Part shown: positions 60,857 through 64,000 of the stretch, piece by piece
How positions within the stretch are numbered: position 1 is the first letter of the stretch
How the letters are laid out: every line of letters begins with the position of its first letter
Assembly: GCF_024385605.1 (NCBI RefSeq)
Contig: NZ_JANFOJ010000006.1
Location: 62,001-126,000 of the forward strand
DNA: 64,000 nucleotides
Origin: Sporolactobacillus sp. STSJ-5
GTDB taxonomy: Bacteria > Bacillota > Bacilli > Bacillales > Sporolactobacillaceae
Reading direction: 5' to 3'
Program-made: the position numbers and the translations under genes
The notes under the pieces: generated by a model
Seen by the model: the letters and a program-made list of their open reading frames with translations, nothing else
Database searches by the model: none
What the model was told of the DNA's origin: nothing

Positions 60857-60900
60857 AAAAACGCCGCTGAATCCTTTTTAAGGATTTTAGCGGCGTTTTT
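60857..60900. terminator. Bidirectional terminator between pepT and an MFS gene
   Basis: AAAAACGCCGCT-g-AATCC pairs with GGATT-tt-AGCGGCGTTTTT, with A and T runs on both sides. It separates convergent pepT and the 60928-62325 gene. Confidence 0.93.
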
Positions 60901-60927
60901 TTATCCCCACGTTTCGATCATCATTGC

Positions 60928-62325
60928 TTACACAATCTTCCCACGTTTAACCAACGTCTTCTTCACCGAATGAATATCACGAACATTATATTTAGCCATA
61001 AACACGTAGCATAGTGCTGACGGGATGAGTGGGATCTGTAAGAGGCTCATCGTCAGAATATAATCACCGGGACTATGCAAATAGATCGAGACAATCGCAT
61101 AGACCGCCCCCATACCAAGGTTTCCTACCGTTCTCCCCAGGCTGTTCGCCAGATTGGCAATACTGAATACGGTACCCCGATGTTCCGGCAGATTCACATC
61201 GGTAATCAAAGCCAGCCAATTCGGCGTATTCGCTGATTGCGCGGCCGATGCGAACAGAGAAATGACAAAAAGCGACAGAATCCAAGGGTTAGAAATCAAG
61301 TCCCCAAGCAAACTAATAAATAAAGTTACCGAATTTGTTGTGTCCGGGAGTGATAATTGATCGATTGGAAAAATAAATAATAAGATATAGAGAGGCATGG
61401 TCAGAAAAACGAACACCGCAGTAATCAGTGCGCGCGCCTTATAACTCCTTCTCTGCATTTTATCCCCAAGGTAACCGAAAAAGGAGGACAGGGTACCGCC
61501 GATTTGAAAAATACCGAACAGGAAGGCGGCGACAATCATCGCAATTTTCGTTCCGTAACCAATCTCTTCAATTTTAGATATGTAAAGAGTGGGCAGCCAG
61601 ATCAGACTGCCGGTTGCGATATTCATGAAGAACCCTTGCAAGAAGAGCAGCAGATTGCTTCTCTTACCGATCATCGTTAAAATTTGGCTCATTCCGATGC
61701 GGTATGTATAGTTCATGCCGCGATCCATCAGCTTCTTTAGTTCCGGTTCCGCACTGCCAAAGCGTGGTTCTTCCACAAAAAAATAGAAGACAATGAGCAG
61801 CAAGCCGATTATCGCCAAGAGTTCAAAGGGAAATCTCCAGCTGGACATAGTCGAAATAATTGAAGCAATGAGTGCACCGGCAATGCCGCCAAAGCCCTGA
61901 GACATGCCCCACAAACTTAGAATCATGCCTCGAGAGTGATAGGGAACATAATCAGTCAGCGCGCTGAAGCCAATGGATGCAATGCAGCCCAAACCGACCC
62001 CTGTGATAATTTGACAGAGCATGAGATGAATATACGAACCACTGAGTGACGTTAGATAAACACCGGCCACCCAGATCAATGTACCGACAATGACTAACCG
62101 TTTGCGGTGATGCTTCCCAGACAAGTAACCCCAAAACAGCGAGGAGAAGGCAGTCACCAGAATATTAACCGCTGAAACGACACCCATGGACGAGATCGGC
62201 ACCTGCAAATCGTGTGATATGATTTTGAAAAGCGGCGGAAACAAACCAATAACAATATTGTCAAACGCCGCCAGACTGACATAGACGGATATAGCGTACA
62301 CAGTCTTAAATTTCTGAAGTGACAT
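60928..62325 (-). CDS. MFS permease
   Basis: The 465-residue protein has twelve predicted membrane helices. MFS marks are FWGYLSGKHHRKRLVIVG after helix 2, the ITGVGLGCIASIGFSALTDY helix 4 region, GMSQGFGGIAGALI, and GYLGDKMQRRSYKAR in the second half. Conserved charged residues (LTDYVPYHSRGM and PEHRGTVFSIANLANSLGR) resemble the general sugar/organic anion permease branch rather than drug pumps. The substrate is unknown. AAGGAG lies about 12 bases before the ATG. It is divergent from the glycosyltransferase gene, 175 bases away. Confidence 0.87.
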   Translation of the reverse strand: MSLQKFKTVYAISVYVSLAAFDNIVIGLFPPLFKIISHDLQVPISSMGVVSAVNILVTAFSSLFWGYLSGKHHRKRLVIVGTLIWVAGVYLTSLSGSYIHLMLCQIITGVGLGCIASIGFSALTDYVPYHSRGMILSLWGMSQGFGGIAGALIASIISTMSSWRFPFELLAIIGLLLIVFYFFVEEPRFGSAEPELKKLMDRGMNYTYRIGMSQILTMIGKRSNLLLFLQGFFMNIATGSLIWLPTLYISKIEEIGYGTKIAMIVAAFLFGIFQIGGTLSSFFGYLGDKMQRRSYKARALITAVFVFLTMPLYILLFIFPIDQLSLPDTTNSVTLFISLLGDLISNPWILSLFVISLFASAAQSANTPNWLALITDVNLPEHRGTVFSIANLANSLGRTVGNLGMGAVYAIVSIYLHSPGDYILTMSLLQIPLIPSALCYVFMAKYNVRDIHSVKKTLVKRGKIV

Positions 62326-62403
62326 ACAAACGTGATCTCCTTAAGTTTATGTTGCGTTATAGTAAGCTTTTTGTTACGATTGTTCAATAACTTCCAAAAA
62401 AAA

Positions 62404-62432
62404 TTGTTTCTTGTCCCAGTTTAGCATACAAT
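62404..62432 (+). promoter_or_regulatory. Promoter of the glycosyltransferase gene
   Basis: TTGTTT (62404-62409) and TACAAT (62427-62432) are exactly 17 bases apart, a good sigma-A match, giving a leader of about 60 bases before the ATG at 62500. Confidence 0.65.
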
Positions 62433-62499
62433 GTAAGGTAGACAGAAGAGACTGCTTATCTAGCGAGTCAGTCCAATTGTTAGAGAAAGGATATCTTCG

Positions 62500-63669
62500 A
62501 TGATTAAAAATATACTCATCATATCTTCAAATTACACCGGACACGGCCACAAAAGTATTACAGAATCCCTTAGTGAAAAATTTGATATTGTTCCGGATGT
62601 AAAGATTCATGTGGTTGATGGCTTTTCATTAGGCGGTAACACATTGCTCAGAGTCGGCAAAATGTACGGACCCATCACCAGAAATTCCGAACATCTCTGG
62701 AAAGTCATTTGGGATATCACTTCCGTTAAGGTGCCATTTGTTAATCATTTGATTGAGATGAAAATTCGAACCAAATTTCTTGCTCTACTTGACAAAGTTA
62801 AGCCTGATCTCATTCTGACCGTCCATCCGAATTTTAACGGTTCTATTCTCAATATTCTCGAAAAAAATGACATCCATATACCATTCGTCACACTGATCGC
62901 CGATTTGATCAGCATTACACCGCTTTGGGCGGATGCTCGTGCCGATTATGTGATCAGCCCGACACAAGAAGCCAAGGATAAATGTATTGAATTTGGTGTG
63001 CCGGCTGAAAAGATTAAAGTGTTTGGGTTCCCTGTGCGCGAACGCTTCTATAACCACGCTCAGAAAGATGCCGAACATTATGCACCGAACAAACCATTGA
63101 ATTGCTTGCTCATGAGCGGCGGCGAAGGCGTTGGCAATATGGGCAAAATGGCCAAAACATTGATCGAAACTTTTGGTTTCAACATTACCATTGTTGCCGG
63201 AAGAAACGAAAAATTACAAGCACATCTCCAAAAAACTTTGGGTAAAAAATACGGTGACAAAGTCAAAATCTACGGATTCACACGAAATATCCAAGACTTG
63301 ATTGCAAATTCCGATATCGCATTTATTCGGAGCAGCCCAAATGTCATGATGGAAGCTGTTTCCTGCAACACGCCAATCGTGATTACCGGAGCTCTTCCCG
63401 GACAAGAAGCAGGAAATCCAAGATTTGCTGAAAAATATCATTTGGCAATTACATGCGATTCAATGGGCAATCTTGTTCCGACAATTAATGAACTGTTGGA
63501 TAACAACGTCGCGATGCTGAAAGAAATTAAGAAATCACAGCAGCAGTACGTTGATCCGCAAATTCCGGAAAACATCGTTAACTTTATTTTGAAGATCCCA
63601 AATAAAGAACTCCAGCCGGCCGGCGTGGCGCGCGATGTATCGTTTAATAACATTAATTACGAATCTTAA
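62500..63669 (+). CDS. MGDG-synthase/UgtP-like glycosyltransferase
   Basis: The 389-residue protein fits the group of processive diacylglycerol glycosyltransferases (UgtP, MGDG synthase): an N-terminal MGDG_synth domain with ISSNYTGHGHKSITESL and DLILTVHPNFNGS, and a GT28-type C-terminal domain with LLMSGGEGVGNMGKMAKTL and VKIYGFTRNIQDLIANSDIA. It ends with SSPNVMMEAVSCNTPIVITG and PGQEAGNPRF, which bind the UDP-sugar. The product would be glycolipid for the membrane or a lipoteichoic-acid anchor. It has no signal peptide; such enzymes are peripheral on the inner face. GAAAGGA lies about eight bases before the ATG, behind a good promoter and ahead of a terminator. Confidence 0.88.
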   Translation: MIKNILIISSNYTGHGHKSITESLSEKFDIVPDVKIHVVDGFSLGGNTLLRVGKMYGPITRNSEHLWKVIWDITSVKVPFVNHLIEMKIRTKFLALLDKVKPDLILTVHPNFNGSILNILEKNDIHIPFVTLIADLISITPLWADARADYVISPTQEAKDKCIEFGVPAEKIKVFGFPVRERFYNHAQKDAEHYAPNKPLNCLLMSGGEGVGNMGKMAKTLIETFGFNITIVAGRNEKLQAHLQKTLGKKYGDKVKIYGFTRNIQDLIANSDIAFIRSSPNVMMEAVSCNTPIVITGALPGQEAGNPRFAEKYHLAITCDSMGNLVPTINELLDNNVAMLKEIKKSQQQYVDPQIPENIVNFILKIPNKELQPAGVARDVSFNNINYES

Positions 63670-63681
63670 CCTTTTTATACT

Positions 63682-63722
63682 AGCGATGGAAAACCCAAGC
63701 GGTTTTTTATCGCTTTTTTTAT
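63682..63722 (+). terminator. Terminator of the glycosyltransferase gene
   Basis: AGCGAT pairs with ATCGCT, with an inner AAAACC/GGTTTT extension, followed by TTTTTTTATTT. It begins 12 bases after the stop. Confidence 0.85.
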
Positions 63723-63835
63723 TTATTTCTTGCCAAAGCGCGTCAATGTAAAAAATTTCGCATTAGCTGTATAATAATGAAAGAAACTTTCTATTCTGTT
63801 AAGCGAATAAATTTTGAACATTGGGAGTGAGATCA

Positions 63836-64000
63836 ACGAAAAAAATATTAGCTCCTGTCATTGGTACATTAGGCGCCGGCGTTATCATTGTTTCAGGCAT
63901 GTCCCAATTTGCTCATGCTGATAACCCCTTTTCTTTGTCCCAGCCTTCTTCCGACAGCTCAACCTCATCTGTCTCGTCATCTGACACTTCTGCAGTCCAT
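63836..64000 (+). CDS. Start of a secreted protein, cut by the window end
   Basis: The frame reads a basic start (TKKILAPVIGTLGAG), a hydrophobic signal core (VIIVSGMSQ), a signal-peptidase-like site (FAHAD) and a Ser/Thr-rich stretch (SSDSSTSSVSSSDTSAVH) running off the end. It therefore codes for an exported or wall protein with a flexible low-complexity linker. A Shine-Dalgarno-like GGGAGTGAG lies four bases before an ACG codon at 63836, where ATG would be expected. In-frame GTG at 63827 and TTG at 63821 lie inside or before that site. The true start is therefore uncertain. Confidence 0.7.

Overview
The window looks like chromosomal DNA of a moderately low-GC, Gram-positive, aerobic member of the Bacillales. 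The signs are a qoxABCD cytochrome aa3-type quinol oxidase, Bacillus-type PdxK, YfmR, HelD, PepT and YbaK proteins, LPXTG surface proteins with a class A sortase, strong AGGAGG-type ribosome binding sites, and frequent TTG and GTG starts. A Sporolactobacillaceae or Bacillaceae host is my best guess, from general protein character only. No rRNA or tRNA gene was seen.

Layout. Bases 1-4030 hold qoxABCD on the minus strand with its promoter. Bases 4500-9500 hold an NlpC/P60-LysM cell-wall hydrolase, a PAS-GGDEF-EAL protein, pdxK, and a TetR regulator divergent from an ABC-2 exporter (9542-11478) with clear operator repeats between them. Bases 11600-17100 hold a glucose-type PTS EIIA, a GH36 alpha-galactosidase, a DsrE-like protein and the ABC-F ATPase YfmR. 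Bases 17270-29500 are a surface-adhesion island: a class A sortase, a 1045-residue choice-of-anchor/CnaB protein ending in LPVTG, and a 2305-residue collagen-adhesin-like protein ending in LPTTG. Between the sortase and its substrates lies a decayed IS200/IS605 TnpB element. An IS1182-type insertion sequence (30254-32082) with a frameshifted transposase follows.

Bases 32100-39700 hold an EamA permease, HelD, two unknown small genes, a YbaK-type deacylase and a PfoR-like PTS EIIC protein. The EIIC gene has a long leader with a consensus-like promoter, a 22-codon ORF and two mutually exclusive hairpins, the downstream one a terminator. Bases 39676-42936 hold a DNA glycosylase, a VanX-type dipeptidase, an M29-like aminopeptidase and a TerB-DnaJ membrane protein. 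Bases 43180-51254 hold a polytopic membrane protein, a NitT/TauT-type ABC importer and an ABC exporter. Bases 51500-57800 are accessory: two paralogous membrane-anchored proteins of unknown function around a DUF805 gene, an Rgg-type regulator divergent from an MFS pump, two NUDIX genes (one frameshifted) and an AbrB/Doc toxin-antitoxin pair. Bases 57883-64000 hold a nucleoside hydrolase, pepT, an MFS permease, a diacylglycerol glucosyltransferase-like gene and the start of a secreted protein.

Most notable are noncoding: (1) a 113-bp-period higher-order repeat array of about 21-bp GTGCAT/ATGCAT units (58915-59480) between divergent genes; (2) a dispersed intergenic repeat in three same-orientation copies (22040-22530, 37675-38040, 44609-45295), each abutting the intrinsic terminator of a minus-strand gene; (3) the attenuator-like leader of the EIIC gene; (4) a short [IL][EDQ]RG motif shared five times by the two neighbouring sortase substrates. 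Functions are inferred from motifs and remembered family features; no database search was run.
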